A stretch of DNA of 64,000 nucleotides from Thermoproteota archaeon (GTDB lineage: Archaea > Korarchaeota > JAOZGF01 > JAOZFZ01), in the NCBI GenBank assembly GCA_027492035.1, contig JAOZFT010000004.1:177929-241928 (forward strand), given 5' to 3'. The position numbers were made by a program, and so were the translations under genes. Below the pieces are notes generated by a model. It worked only from the letters and a program-made list of their open reading frames with translations. It was not told the DNA's origin and did no database searches. The stretch's first letter is position 1, and every line of letters starts with the position of its first letter. Below are positions 9,622-17,692 of the stretch, piece after piece.

Positions 9622-10158
9622 ATGACTGAGAGAGGATTGTTTGTGGGAAGATTTCAACCTTTTCATTTAGGCCACAGTTTTGCCATTAAATATATTTTAG
9701 AGAAAGTTAATAATTTAATAGTTTTGGTGGGTAGCGCCCAGTTTAGCTATACATGGAGAAATCCTTTCACTGCTGGAGAAAGAATTGAAATGATTTACAG
9801 GTCTTTAGATAAACATGATTTAGAGAAAGTGTTAATTATTCCGGTTGACGATACCTATGAGAGAAATTATATCTGGGTTAGACATGTAGAAAACTACACG
9901 CCTAAATTTAGTGTTGTGTTTTCAAACGATTTTTTAACAAGAAGACTTTTCTTGGACGCGGGGTATAGTGTTTTAAATGTACCTTTTTACAACAGGAAAG
10001 AAGTTTCAGGGACAAGGATAAGGCAACTTATGGCTGAGGAGAAAGAATGGAAAAATTTAGTTCCTAATGGAAGTAGAGAAGTTATTGAGGAAATAGGGGG
10101 AGAAAAGAGAGTAAGAATGATTTTTCAATCACGTAGAATTGAGAATTTTTCCTATTAA
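9622..10158 (+). CDS. nadM: Nicotinamide-nucleotide adenylyltransferase
   Basis: 178 residues. The N-terminal GLFVGRFQPFHLGH is the nucleotidyltransferase (HxGH-type) motif, and SAQFSYTWRNPFTAGER and the late SGTRIRQL (ISGTxIR-like) motif are characteristic of archaeal NadM. The enzyme joins NMN and ATP to give NAD+. ATG 9622 is preferred over GTG 9619 directly before it. It is divergent from the small gene at 9413-9574 with only 47 bases between, so the two promoters must overlap. Confidence 0.94.
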   Translation: MTERGLFVGRFQPFHLGHSFAIKYILEKVNNLIVLVGSAQFSYTWRNPFTAGERIEMIYRSLDKHDLEKVLIIPVDDTYERNYIWVRHVENYTPKFSVVFSNDFLTRRLFLDAGYSVLNVPFYNRKEVSGTRIRQLMAEEKEWKNLVPNGSREVIEEIGGEKRVRMIFQSRRIENFSY

Positions 10159-10325
10159 CAGATTTCCTTGTTTAGCAAAGAGTTTTCGCAGTAGAAAAGG
10201 AGAATAGTTGGTTTTAGGATGTAATACATTTTTTGCAACCTTATTTATAAAAGAAAGGAAACTTTAAAATGTCAATGGAGTTAATGAAATTTTCTTGCGA
10301 ATTAAGGTTTTAACTGGGGATATAA

Positions 10326-10604
10326 TTGCTTTTGAAATGTCGAAAATGTAAAAAAATTTTTAAAGAGGAAGAACTGAAACTAGAGGGGAATCAATATATT
10401 TGCCCTAATTGTGGCTATAATTTATTCAGTGTAGTGAGGCTGCTTGATACAGTTAAAAGGTTGCAAGGTACTGTGGAGGAGAGAGAACCCTTAGAAGAAG
10501 CATTCAAAGAATTCGAATTTGAAAACATTAAAGAAGATAAAGAATTAAGTGGTTCAAAGAGGGAAAAAGCTAAGGCTAGGGAAGAAGAACTTCCTTTACT
10601 TTAA
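10326..10604 (+). CDS. Small N-terminal zinc-ribbon protein
   Basis: 92 residues starting with TTG (GGGG 9 nt upstream). The first 33 residues hold two CxxC pairs (CRKC and CPNC-G) like a one-knuckle zinc ribbon; the rest is highly charged, Glu/Lys-rich and probably helical or disordered. It resembles the many short archaeal zinc-ribbon proteins, and Rpo12/RpoP in the N-terminal part, but is too long for Rpo12. Function is not assignable. It converges with the hypothetical gene that follows, with 5 bases between. Confidence 0.65.
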   Translation: MLLKCRKCKKIFKEEELKLEGNQYICPNCGYNLFSVVRLLDTVKRLQGTVEEREPLEEAFKEFEFENIKEDKELSGSKREKAKAREEELPLL

Positions 10605-10609
10605 AAACT

Positions 10610-10891
10610 TTAATCCAGAAGCCCTGCTAAACCTTCTGTTTCCTTTTCTCTTTCTCTTTCGATTTTTTCTATAACCAATTTAGCTGTTTCTTCATCAACA
10701 CTCTTTAACTTAGGCATTTCTTTCTCTATTTCCTTCATTTTTTCTTCTGAAGCATCAACTAAAATAAAATACCCTATTTCTTCAAAATCATTTTTCAAGT
10801 TGGTAGCAGGAATGAAGTCAAAGCCTATTCTTTTTAGTAAATCATTCCTTTCCAGATATTCTAAGTCTTTAACAAAATAAATTTTTCTCAT
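10610..10891 (-). CDS. Conserved-looking hypothetical protein, 93 residues
   Basis: No recognised family. The product is acidic and charged with an alternating pattern (KEIEKEMPKLKSVDEETAKLVIEKIEREREKE) predicting a helical C-terminal half. The ATG at 10891 has GGTAAGAAG upstream. A perfect 18-bp palindrome lies about 46 bp upstream of the start, in the position where an archaeal promoter and operator would sit, so expression may be regulated. Confidence 0.55.
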   Translation of the reverse strand: MRKIYFVKDLEYLERNDLLKRIGFDFIPATNLKNDFEEIGYFILVDASEEKMKEIEKEMPKLKSVDEETAKLVIEKIEREREKETEGLAGLLD

Positions 10892-10936
10892 TTTCTTCTT
10901 ACCTTACTCCCTACTAATTTTATTCAGTGTTGCTTC

Positions 10937-10954
10937 AATTTGACGCGTCAAATT
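10937..10954. promoter_or_regulatory. Perfect 18-bp palindrome AATTTGACGCGTCAAATT, possible operator
   Basis: The palindrome lies between divergent genes, 46 bp upstream of the leftward hypothetical gene and about 130 bp upstream of the rightward membrane protein. A TATA-like stretch for the leftward gene (TGAATAAAATTAG in that orientation) lies immediately downstream of it. Dyads of this size at archaeal promoters are typical binding sites of dimeric HTH repressors. The binding protein is unknown. Confidence 0.5.
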
Positions 10955-11085
10955 TAAAGTGCAGTTAAGTAATAGTGAGCATAGGATGATATAAAAGTAT
11001 TTAAAAAAGGAAAGGTATTTAAAAAGTTAAAATTTTACCGCAAATTAAATATGGTGAAAGAGAAAATTTAAACATTTAACAAGAA

Positions 11086-11427
11086 GTGGTTGAAGTGAGG
11101 AGGCGAAGACAGAGAACAACTGTGAGCTTTTTTTTAAGTGAAGCACTTTATGGAGTCGCTTTAAGCTTAATTACGATAGCGACATCCTTTTTGATTTCTG
11201 AGTTCGGTGTATGGGTTTTTACTCAATGGTTATTTACAAGAGATGCTTTACTTTACATTTTCTTAATTTTGAACTTTACAATTTCTGGGACGATAATTTT
11301 CGTCCCATTCTATAACAAAAGATTTGTACAAGCTATTGTTGCAGTACTATTTACTACATTTTTTTGGTTTTTGCTCTTTCAGTTTTACGGCTTTCACCCT
11401 GTGGACACCTTGCTAGGTTTAATATAG
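11086..11427 (+). CDS. Small polytopic membrane protein
   Basis: 113 residues with a short basic N-terminus (EVRRRRQRT) and three hydrophobic segments at about residues 20-40, 52-74 and 84-103, so three membrane helices with a cytoplasmic N-terminus by the positive-inside rule. GTG 11086 or GTG 11095 may be the start. Upstream, two tandem TATA-like stretches (AGTATTTAAAAAAGG and GGTATTTAAAAAGT) lie around 10992-11025. No family recognised. It ends 9 bases before tRNA-Glu. Confidence 0.6.
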   Translation: MVEVRRRRQRTTVSFFLSEALYGVALSLITIATSFLISEFGVWVFTQWLFTRDALLYIFLILNFTISGTIIFVPFYNKRFVQAIVAVLFTTFFWFLLFQFYGFHPVDTLLGLI

Positions 11428-11436
11428 TCCCAGAAA

Positions 11437-11511
11437 GCCCCGGTGGTGTAGCCCGGTTAAGCATAATGGCCTCTCGAGCCATTGACGCGGGTTCAAATCC
11501 CGCCCGGGGCA
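11437..11511 (+). tRNA. tRNA-Glu (CUC), no intron
   Basis: Acceptor GCCCCGG pairs with CCGGGGC; anticodon stem ATGGC/GCCAT encloses loop CTCTCGA with anticodon CUC; T arm GCGGG-TTCAAAT-CCCGC. All arms pair and there is no intron, in contrast to most other tRNA genes in the window. CCA is not encoded. Confidence 0.93.
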
Positions 11512-11590
11512 TTATTTCTTACTTATAGAAGGTTCAGCTTAATGACAATACTTAAAATAATTTGGTTTATGCATGTTATAAAGTTTTTAC

Positions 11591-14263
11591 TTAGAGCTTT
11601 AAGGCTTGTTCAAGAAACTCTAGTATTTCTTTCCGTTGAGAAGCAAAGAATAGCACTGAATTATTAGTTTTGAACGGAATTTTGAGCAAGTTTTCTTTAT
11701 ATGGTGGCTGCGTTATCGAAAGATCCCTTAGTAATACCAGGATTTTTATCCTTGTTCCATCGTCAATTATCTCTTTTAGATTACTTTCACTTAGAGAAGC
11801 GTTGAGGGAAGTTGGTGCAATGAATTCAACCTCTACCTTCCCATCGATCAAGAGTCCGTTTCCCTTTAATTCAATTGGTACAGCGTTTTCAAAACAGAAA
11901 TCAAAAAGGTAATCTGTGACCATTTGTTTCAACAACTTTCCCTTATTGAGCAAAGTGGCAACTTCCATTGTTGATCCGTCAACGCAGACTTTCCATATTT
12001 TAACGGCGCTATCGGTTTCAATTAATTGTGTTATTATGTTTAGGGGGAGGCCTATAATATCGCGTAACTCTTTTAAAGTAAAGTATTTATATCTTTGGAT
12101 TATTTGGAGGATTTCTTTTTTCACTGCCTGCCTAAAACCATGTTTTCCTTTATTTTTCAACAAGTTTAAGTATTTTCTCAGTTCTAAATTGGAGACGGGT
12201 TCCCAATTTTTATTTCCTATAGTTTTTATTAGGAAGGGCTCATTGTAAGTAGGAGAAAAAAGAACCGCTTCGAACTTACCTAATTTAGGAAATATTTCCT
12301 TTTGAGTTTCATCTAAACCCATATTGTTAGCCATTATTGCTTTGTCTTTGTTGTCTACTGTCCTGAAACAAATTTTGGTAGAAGTGTTTCTAATTACGTA
12401 ACTACTTAGTATTGTGGGGGAAGGAGAAATGAATAACATCCCCACCCCTACTTTACGCAAATAATCCACTGCCTTCAATACTGCACTAGATTCATTACCG
12501 TTCTCAGGAACAATTACCTGCGCCTCATCCATTACAACAAGAAGTTTGAAGTTGTTCGAGATTTCTTCTGGTTTGTAATAGTGTTCAAAAACCTTTTTAA
12601 GAATAATAGCGGCGATTACTTGTTTCGAATTTCTATTAACTAATTTAGAGAAATCGAAACTGACAAGTCCGTATTCGTCAAGGTAGTTAAAGAGATCTAT
12701 CTCCCTTTCTGTATTGAGCACTTCACCTAGTTCTCCCTTCACTAAGAGATGCAGTCTCCTTATTAAGGCGTTTTTAATTTGTACAGAGGCACTATCCTCT
12801 GGCTCATATTCTAAAAGGAGATTGAGAAGTTTTCTAAATGAAACTTCATGTTTATTTTCCCTATAAAGTTTTTCAAGTAGTATTCTTAAAAATTCAGAGG
12901 TGGGTTCCGATAACTTGAGCTCTTCCGAAAGGAAGGAATGAACCCAATTGATGTGTTCATTTAAGTTATTTCCCTTGAAATTTAGGATGTTCAGGGTTAA
13001 GGGAACTTCTTCATCATTTACAACAAAGATAAAACCTAAATTTTTCATTATGACTGACCTGTACTCGCCGCTTTGATCAAGCACGATCACTTTGATTTTT
13101 AATTCGTTAAAAAGATTGTTTATGATGTTTTTAGCCAACGTGCTTTTACCGAACCCTGTACAACCTGTAATTAAGCACCTGGCTAGTAAGTCATGAATTG
13201 ATAAATAAATTGGAAAGTGCCCCCTTCCTTTATAAAGAGAATAACCTATCGATATACTATTTACGGGTTTTTTGGGTGTAGGAAGAGGAAAAACATCTTC
13301 TTCCATTATTTTTATCCCTGAGGAGCTAGGAGGTAAAGGAAATAGAAGAGATGCTTCAGGAAGGGTAAGGTTCAGTAACTTTTTTCTTGGTACACGAAAA
13401 AAAAGTTCTTTCCAGGCCAGTAAAAGCTCTTTACCTTTGAGTTCTTCGAGTTTGATGCCAGGCAGCATAGCTTCAAACACGCTCCTAACCACTTTAAGCT
13501 TTTTGTCCATTTCAATTAACTGTCTTGAAAGAGTTTGCTCCTCACAAATGTTTTGTAATACTATAAAGAGAGATGTTTCAACGAACCCTTTTGATAGACC
13601 TGTTTTTAGTCTAATAGCTTCGGTTAATTCTTTGTCTTCAGGTGGAAGCTGCGAAGTTAGATCCTCCTTTTTAGATATGGCTATATGATTTTCTAAATTC
13701 TTTAACTCGCGTAGCGCCCTCCCTTTTAGTTCTTTTGCGTTAGTGACAGGTCTTGCAAATAGGGAATAGGTACAAGGTATTTCTAGCTCTTGAATCCTTG
13801 AGAGAGCATCTTGCAATCTTGAGAAGAAATTTATGAAGTTCATTACCTTTTGAGTCAAGTATGCACCATTTTTTTCTTCTAAAAGAGGAAACTTTGGTCT
13901 TTCAACCATATTTAGTATAGAATAAATCACAATTTTATTGTTTATACGCATTAAAAGGAAAGTGTTTAATGTTCTGATGTTAAGATTCAAATTTTCGTTG
14001 TTTTTAGAATACTTTAGTAAAATATTTCTTTCGGTGGTTAAGGTTATTACTTTCCCTTTCTTAAAATAAAGAAGGAAAAAAATACCCGCTACCATACTTG
14101 AAAATAAGATACATAACTTATAGTTCCTTTGCATAAACAGGGCGATGGCGATAGCTAGGGTGGCTAGGTCGCTAAAGTTAGCTATTACAAGTATAAAGAT
14201 GAGTAAAATGATTAAGAAGTTAATTAGCCGTTCAGAGGTTCCGTAACCAAGTACCTCTCTCAT
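11591..14263 (-). CDS. Membrane-anchored HerA/VirB4-like ATPase
   Basis: 890 residues. The first 70 residues contain two transmembrane segments (FLIILLIFILVIANF and a second around residues 48-66). A long middle region precedes the ATPase: Walker A TGCTGFGKST near residue 365, Walker B LLVVMDEAQ near 578, and downstream sensor-like segments. This is the HerA-FtsK superfamily of DNA- or substrate-translocating hexameric ATPases. Membrane anchoring and length set it apart from soluble HerA (about 500 residues, next to NurA); it more resembles conjugation or DNA-transfer type ATPases. About 200 C-terminal residues follow the core and could form winged-helix modules. No nuclease or pilus gene is adjacent. 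Confidence 0.75.
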   Translation of the reverse strand: MREVLGYGTSERLINFLIILLIFILVIANFSDLATLAIAIALFMQRNYKLCILFSSMVAGIFFLLYFKKGKVITLTTERNILLKYSKNNENLNLNIRTLNTFLLMRINNKIVIYSILNMVERPKFPLLEEKNGAYLTQKVMNFINFFSRLQDALSRIQELEIPCTYSLFARPVTNAKELKGRALRELKNLENHIAISKKEDLTSQLPPEDKELTEAIRLKTGLSKGFVETSLFIVLQNICEEQTLSRQLIEMDKKLKVVRSVFEAMLPGIKLEELKGKELLLAWKELFFRVPRKKLLNLTLPEASLLFPLPPSSSGIKIMEEDVFPLPTPKKPVNSISIGYSLYKGRGHFPIYLSIHDLLARCLITGCTGFGKSTLAKNIINNLFNELKIKVIVLDQSGEYRSVIMKNLGFIFVVNDEEVPLTLNILNFKGNNLNEHINWVHSFLSEELKLSEPTSEFLRILLEKLYRENKHEVSFRKLLNLLLEYEPEDSASVQIKNALIRRLHLLVKGELGEVLNTEREIDLFNYLDEYGLVSFDFSKLVNRNSKQVIAAIILKKVFEHYYKPEEISNNFKLLVVMDEAQVIVPENGNESSAVLKAVDYLRKVGVGMLFISPSPTILSSYVIRNTSTKICFRTVDNKDKAIMANNMGLDETQKEIFPKLGKFEAVLFSPTYNEPFLIKTIGNKNWEPVSNLELRKYLNLLKNKGKHGFRQAVKKEILQIIQRYKYFTLKELRDIIGLPLNIITQLIETDSAVKIWKVCVDGSTMEVATLLNKGKLLKQMVTDYLFDFCFENAVPIELKGNGLLIDGKVEVEFIAPTSLNASLSESNLKEIIDDGTRIKILVLLRDLSITQPPYKENLLKIPFKTNNSVLFFASQRKEILEFLEQALKL

Positions 14264-14406
14264 TTCATGAAAACCGTTAGAGGCTCTCTTTATGTTTTTA
14301 ATGAAAGAAAAGTGCAGAAGCTTGGCTAGGTAAAATGTTTTGTAACATTAAAAAGTATTCTAAAAACTTTTTTACAGAGCTATGAAAAAAGGGGAGGGAG
14401 AGAGGC

Positions 14407-15252
14407 TTAAATATATTCAACAATTCGCTGTGTAATTTCCCTATACTCTTCAACAGAAACTTGAAATGGTCTTTTTTCCATCACTCCAAGTTGAGATAAA
14501 ACATTTTCTAAAATTTCTTTTGAAATATTAAAGCTTCGAAGCTTTTCTTGTAAAGTGTTAACTGAATTCCTAATTTTTTTATTTCGATTACTGAAAAAGG
14601 CAGAAGTAATAGCTGTTAAGGTTTTTTCCTCAAGGTGGGTAAGAATTTTAGGTTTAGGCTCTAGTTTAAGAAGCAAGGAATCCACCTTTGGAACCGGCCA
14701 GAAGCAGTTTTTCGGGACTTCCATAAGTTTTATGATACACGACTTCAAACGGGCATGAACCGTTAACCTACCATATTTTTTATTACCTATCTCCGCAACC
14801 AATCTCTCACCGAATTCTTTTTGAAAAGTTAAAATGGCTAATTTAAACTCTTGATTGAGCAAGTGAAAGAGAAATTTGGAAGAAATAGAGTAAGGAACGT
14901 TAGAAATAACTTTGCAAGAAGACGGAAAATTGAAACGAAGCACATCCTTTTTAATTATTTTTACTTTGGAATTGCTGGAAAAAATTTTTTTTAAAAGGTA
15001 GACAAATCTCTCATCCTTTTCAATTAGAATTACTTCTTTTGCTAGAGGTAAAATCTTGCGAGATAAAACTCCTAATCCAGCTCCTACATCCACTACTATA
15101 TCAGATTCTTTTATTTCAGCTTCCTGAATCATTTTATCCATTAAAGAAGAACAAACCATAAAATGTTGAGATAATCTTTTTAAAGGCTTGATGTGGTACG
15201 TAGCCATCGTATCTTTTATAAAATCGATTATAAGCCTGTCAGGATCGTCCAT
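14407..15252 (-). CDS. ksgA: Dim1/KsgA 16S rRNA dimethyladenosine transferase
   Basis: 281 residues. SAM-binding DVGAGLG at 55-61 and catalytic NVPYS (NxPY) at 118-122; the C-terminal helical domain ends normally. The enzyme dimethylates the two adjacent adenosines in the 3'-terminal hairpin of 16S rRNA during small-subunit maturation. The ATG at 15252 overlaps the upstream gene by 14 bases and has AAGGGGG 6 nt before it. It is the last gene of the seven-gene leftward operon. Confidence 0.95.
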   Translation of the reverse strand: MDDPDRLIIDFIKDTMATYHIKPLKRLSQHFMVCSSLMDKMIQEAEIKESDIVVDVGAGLGVLSRKILPLAKEVILIEKDERFVYLLKKIFSSNSKVKIIKKDVLRFNFPSSCKVISNVPYSISSKFLFHLLNQEFKLAILTFQKEFGERLVAEIGNKKYGRLTVHARLKSCIIKLMEVPKNCFWPVPKVDSLLLKLEPKPKILTHLEEKTLTAITSAFFSNRNKKIRNSVNTLQEKLRSFNISKEILENVLSQLGVMEKRPFQVSVEEYREITQRIVEYI

Positions 15253-15847
15253 TAATCCCCCTTCTTAATCCAAACCCATGTGTGAACAAGTAATATTTGC
15301 AGTTTCCTTTGAGTTCATCCATTATCCTTTTAATTATTATCTTTTCAGGTTTCTTCAAACGTGTCCGTTGAGAAAGATCTAAAAAACTTACGAAGGGCTT
15401 CTTTTTCCTTTCCTCCAAAATACTCCACATAAGTTTCTTTCCTATCCCGGGGAGAAGTTCAAGTTCATTTAATCTTTTGGTCAAGGGCTTTGCTGAGTTG
15501 AAAAAATCAACAAACCTACTTTCTTGCTCCTTAACTATCATCTCCAAGGCCTTCTCTAACTGATCCTTGGCTTGTGTCGTAAGTCTTTCGAAAGGAATAA
15601 CACCTTTAACAAATTTTATCTTCGACCTCACCCCTTTCCCAATGAAGAGCCTTTCTCCAACAGAAATAGGTAATCCCTCTATAGCAACCAGCTCTAAAAG
15701 CAGAAAATAATCAACACCTAATGCTTGGACAAGCGGCCTGAACCTTTTGGGTTTATTAAAATCTTCGGGATGGCCATCTGGTAAGTAATCTAGCGCATAC
15801 GCTTCATTTTCATAAAGTTTCTTAGCAACACGCCTCATTCGGTTCAC
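15239..15847 (-). CDS. DUF655 protein with helix-hairpin-helix
   Basis: 202 residues. The N-terminal DYLPDGHPEDFNKPKRFRPLVQALG and GERLFIGKG segments are typical of the archaeal DUF655 family; ELLPGIGKKLMWSILEERKKKPF is a helix-hairpin-helix nucleic-acid-binding motif. DUF655 genes are characteristically found between rpl21e/rpoF and ksgA in archaea, exactly as here, suggesting a role in RNA metabolism or ribosome assembly. The biochemical activity is unknown. Confidence 0.9.
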   Translation of the reverse strand: MNRMRRVAKKLYENEAYALDYLPDGHPEDFNKPKRFRPLVQALGVDYFLLLELVAIEGLPISVGERLFIGKGVRSKIKFVKGVIPFERLTTQAKDQLEKALEMIVKEQESRFVDFFNSAKPLTKRLNELELLPGIGKKLMWSILEERKKKPFVSFLDLSQRTRLKKPEKIIIKRIMDELKGNCKYYLFTHGFGLRRGINGRS

Positions 15848-15848
15848 T

Positions 15849-16178
15849 TTATTCCTTCACATAACTAGTTAGTAAGTCAAGAATCTCTTTTAGTTTATTT
15901 TCATCGAAAACAAAATCCACTTTTTGCAGAATATTAATCAGTTCCGTTTTAGATGACGGTTTTGTATTTACTATTTGAACTGAGATATTCCTGGGTAAGG
16001 AGTATTTTTCAGTTAAAGTGGCAATTATTTTCTTTGCGTCCTCAGCTTCGAACATAGAGAAGATGTTACAGTATTCTAGAGTCAATTTTTGGAAATGTTT
16101 ATATTCCTTTACACCCAGGTTCAGTAATAATTGTTTAACTTCAGGAATTGATATATCTTCCTCCTCTAAAATTTCCAT
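15849..16178 (-). CDS. rpoF: RNA polymerase subunit Rpo4 (RpoF)
   Basis: About 109 residues starting at MEILEEEDISIPEVK, with GGAGG 7 nt upstream of ATG 16178; an upstream in-frame start at 16208 would overlap L21e and lacks a site. The sequence matches the archaeal homologue of eukaryotic Rpb4: N-terminal tip followed by the HRDC-like domain. Rpo4 forms the stalk of RNA polymerase with Rpo7. Gene order L21e-Rpo4-DUF655 is the standard archaeal arrangement. Confidence 0.9.
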   Translation of the reverse strand: MEILEEEDISIPEVKQLLLNLGVKEYKHFQKLTLEYCNIFSMFEAEDAKKIIATLTEKYSLPRNISVQIVNTKPSSKTELINILQKVDFVFDENKLKEILDLLTSYVKE

Positions 16179-16191
16179 TTCATCCCTCCTT

Positions 16192-16488
16192 CTAATCAGG
16201 AAAAGCACGAAGATGCTCAGGTCTAACTATGATTATCTTGTTTTTTCCGCCATCTTTCACTCTAACTAAGTAAGAGGACCCCCTTTCAGAAATTACTGAA
16301 CCTAGTTTCCCATGGAAACGCGGATGAGGCATTCCTTTATGTACGGAAGGATTAATTTTTATAACCACTTTATCCTCTGGTTTATACTCATGCAGAACCA
16401 CGGAAGCTGGTATTAACCCCCTTTCCCTAACTTTTTTACTTAATTTTTTACGAGTTTTTCGCCTAGGGCCTTTACTTTTCTTAGTCAA
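16192..16488 (-). CDS. rpl21e: Ribosomal protein L21e
   Basis: 98 residues, highly basic N-terminus, and the diagnostic HKGMPHPRFHGKLGSV segment of eL21. It is a large-subunit protein shared by archaea and eukaryotes. It lies 3 bases after pus10 and 13 before the rpoF start, inside the operon. Confidence 0.96.
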   Translation of the reverse strand: MTKKSKGPRRKTRKKLSKKVRERGLIPASVVLHEYKPEDKVVIKINPSVHKGMPHPRFHGKLGSVISERGSSYLVRVKDGGKNKIIIVRPEHLRAFPD

Positions 16489-16491
16489 CTC

Positions 16492-17679
16492 TCAATAACC
16501 CCCCTTAAGCCTTTCAAGCCCAGAGCCTATATTCTCTGCAACATAAACAACGTCAAGCTCCAAAAATTTAACCTTTTTCTTTAACACATCCAAAAGACTG
16601 GGCGTTGTTCTGCCCTCATCCCCGTTAACAAATTCCTTAATGTACAGTCCACCCTCACTTAAAATTATTAACTCAAGTTCATTATTTGAAATTTTCTTAG
16701 CTCTTATGTCGTAAATCTTTTTAAATCTGACCTTATCTGTTCTATGGGAAAGAACTCTAGTCGGTGTTTTTTGTTTTATTACACAGTTTTTCAGTGTTCC
16801 CTCGATTTTTTCAAGGTCTTTACAGGAGACACCTTCCTCAACAGCCACAACGACACGATACACTTTTTTAAGTTTGGGGGATAAAGCTTTCAAGCGTCGC
16901 ATTTCATCACGAGAGGAAAAAGTTAGATTCAGAACTTGAATTTTTCCTTTTCCATATTTATTAATTTCCTTTTCGATCTTGTCTAAATCAACCTTTCTTT
17001 TTTTTGGATCAAGCAACTCAACAACAAATGGACGGCCGTTACCTAACATTCTTGCATCAACGTCTTCCCTTCCTACACCATGAAATTTAGATTTCGAGGC
17101 GTTAAAGTGGTTTATCAAAGGGGTCGTTATCAATTCTTCAACTGAAGGAAGACTGGAACTGTTTCGAAAATTTTTAGTTTGTAAGAGTCCTCTAACTAGT
17201 TTAAGGTATCTTCCCTTAATGAAAAGCGGCGCTGCTTTAACTTCCACGTCCCTTTTAATAAAATTGACAGTTATGTAAAGATCTGGTTTCCCATGAGTTG
17301 ATTCTAAATTTGTTTTTTCTCTCAGTAAATTACTAATTTTTAGATTTAAAGCAGTTTTAATACTCATTTTTGGGTATAAGTTAAACCTTGAAATAAACTC
17401 TTCCTCGCGAAAAAGCATTATTTTCGGAATTATTGAGCTGATGTTGAAGCTATTACCTTCATAGTTCTCCAATTTGGACATAATCATCTCAATAAACCCA
17501 GGAATTTCGGAAAAGTAGTTTAAACAAAAATAACATTCATTAGGTTTAGCATGGAAAGTTTTTAAACATGAATAAGAAGGAACATGTTTCTCTAAATACA
17601 AAGAAAAACAATTTCGGCAAAGAAAATGCTTTTTCAAGAAATTTTCCATTGAAGGAGAAAGCCTGGCTAAGCAAGACAT
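16492..17679 (-). CDS. pus10: tRNA pseudouridine synthase Pus10
   Basis: 395 residues. An N-terminal CxxC...C-x-x-C zinc-binding and THUMP-like half is followed by the pseudouridine synthase fold, with GREDVDARMLGNGRPF carrying the catalytic Asp and a late LSEGGLYIKEFVNGDEGRTTPS motif typical of Pus10. Archaeal Pus10 makes pseudouridine at positions 54 and 55 of tRNA, in the T loop. That matters here because one tRNA in this window carries an intron inside the T loop. Confidence 0.93.
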   Translation of the reverse strand: MSCLARLSPSMENFLKKHFLCRNCFSLYLEKHVPSYSCLKTFHAKPNECYFCLNYFSEIPGFIEMIMSKLENYEGNSFNISSIIPKIMLFREEEFISRFNLYPKMSIKTALNLKISNLLREKTNLESTHGKPDLYITVNFIKRDVEVKAAPLFIKGRYLKLVRGLLQTKNFRNSSSLPSVEELITTPLINHFNASKSKFHGVGREDVDARMLGNGRPFVVELLDPKKRKVDLDKIEKEINKYGKGKIQVLNLTFSSRDEMRRLKALSPKLKKVYRVVVAVEEGVSCKDLEKIEGTLKNCVIKQKTPTRVLSHRTDKVRFKKIYDIRAKKISNNELELIILSEGGLYIKEFVNGDEGRTTPSLLDVLKKKVKFLELDVVYVAENIGSGLERLKGGY

Positions 17680-17692
17680 AAAAAAACACTTT

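Noticed and set aside
9617..9632. GTGATGACTGA, which contains C-box and D-box-like sequences
   Set aside because: The boxes overlap each other and coincide with the nadM start codon, so no guide RNA can be formed.
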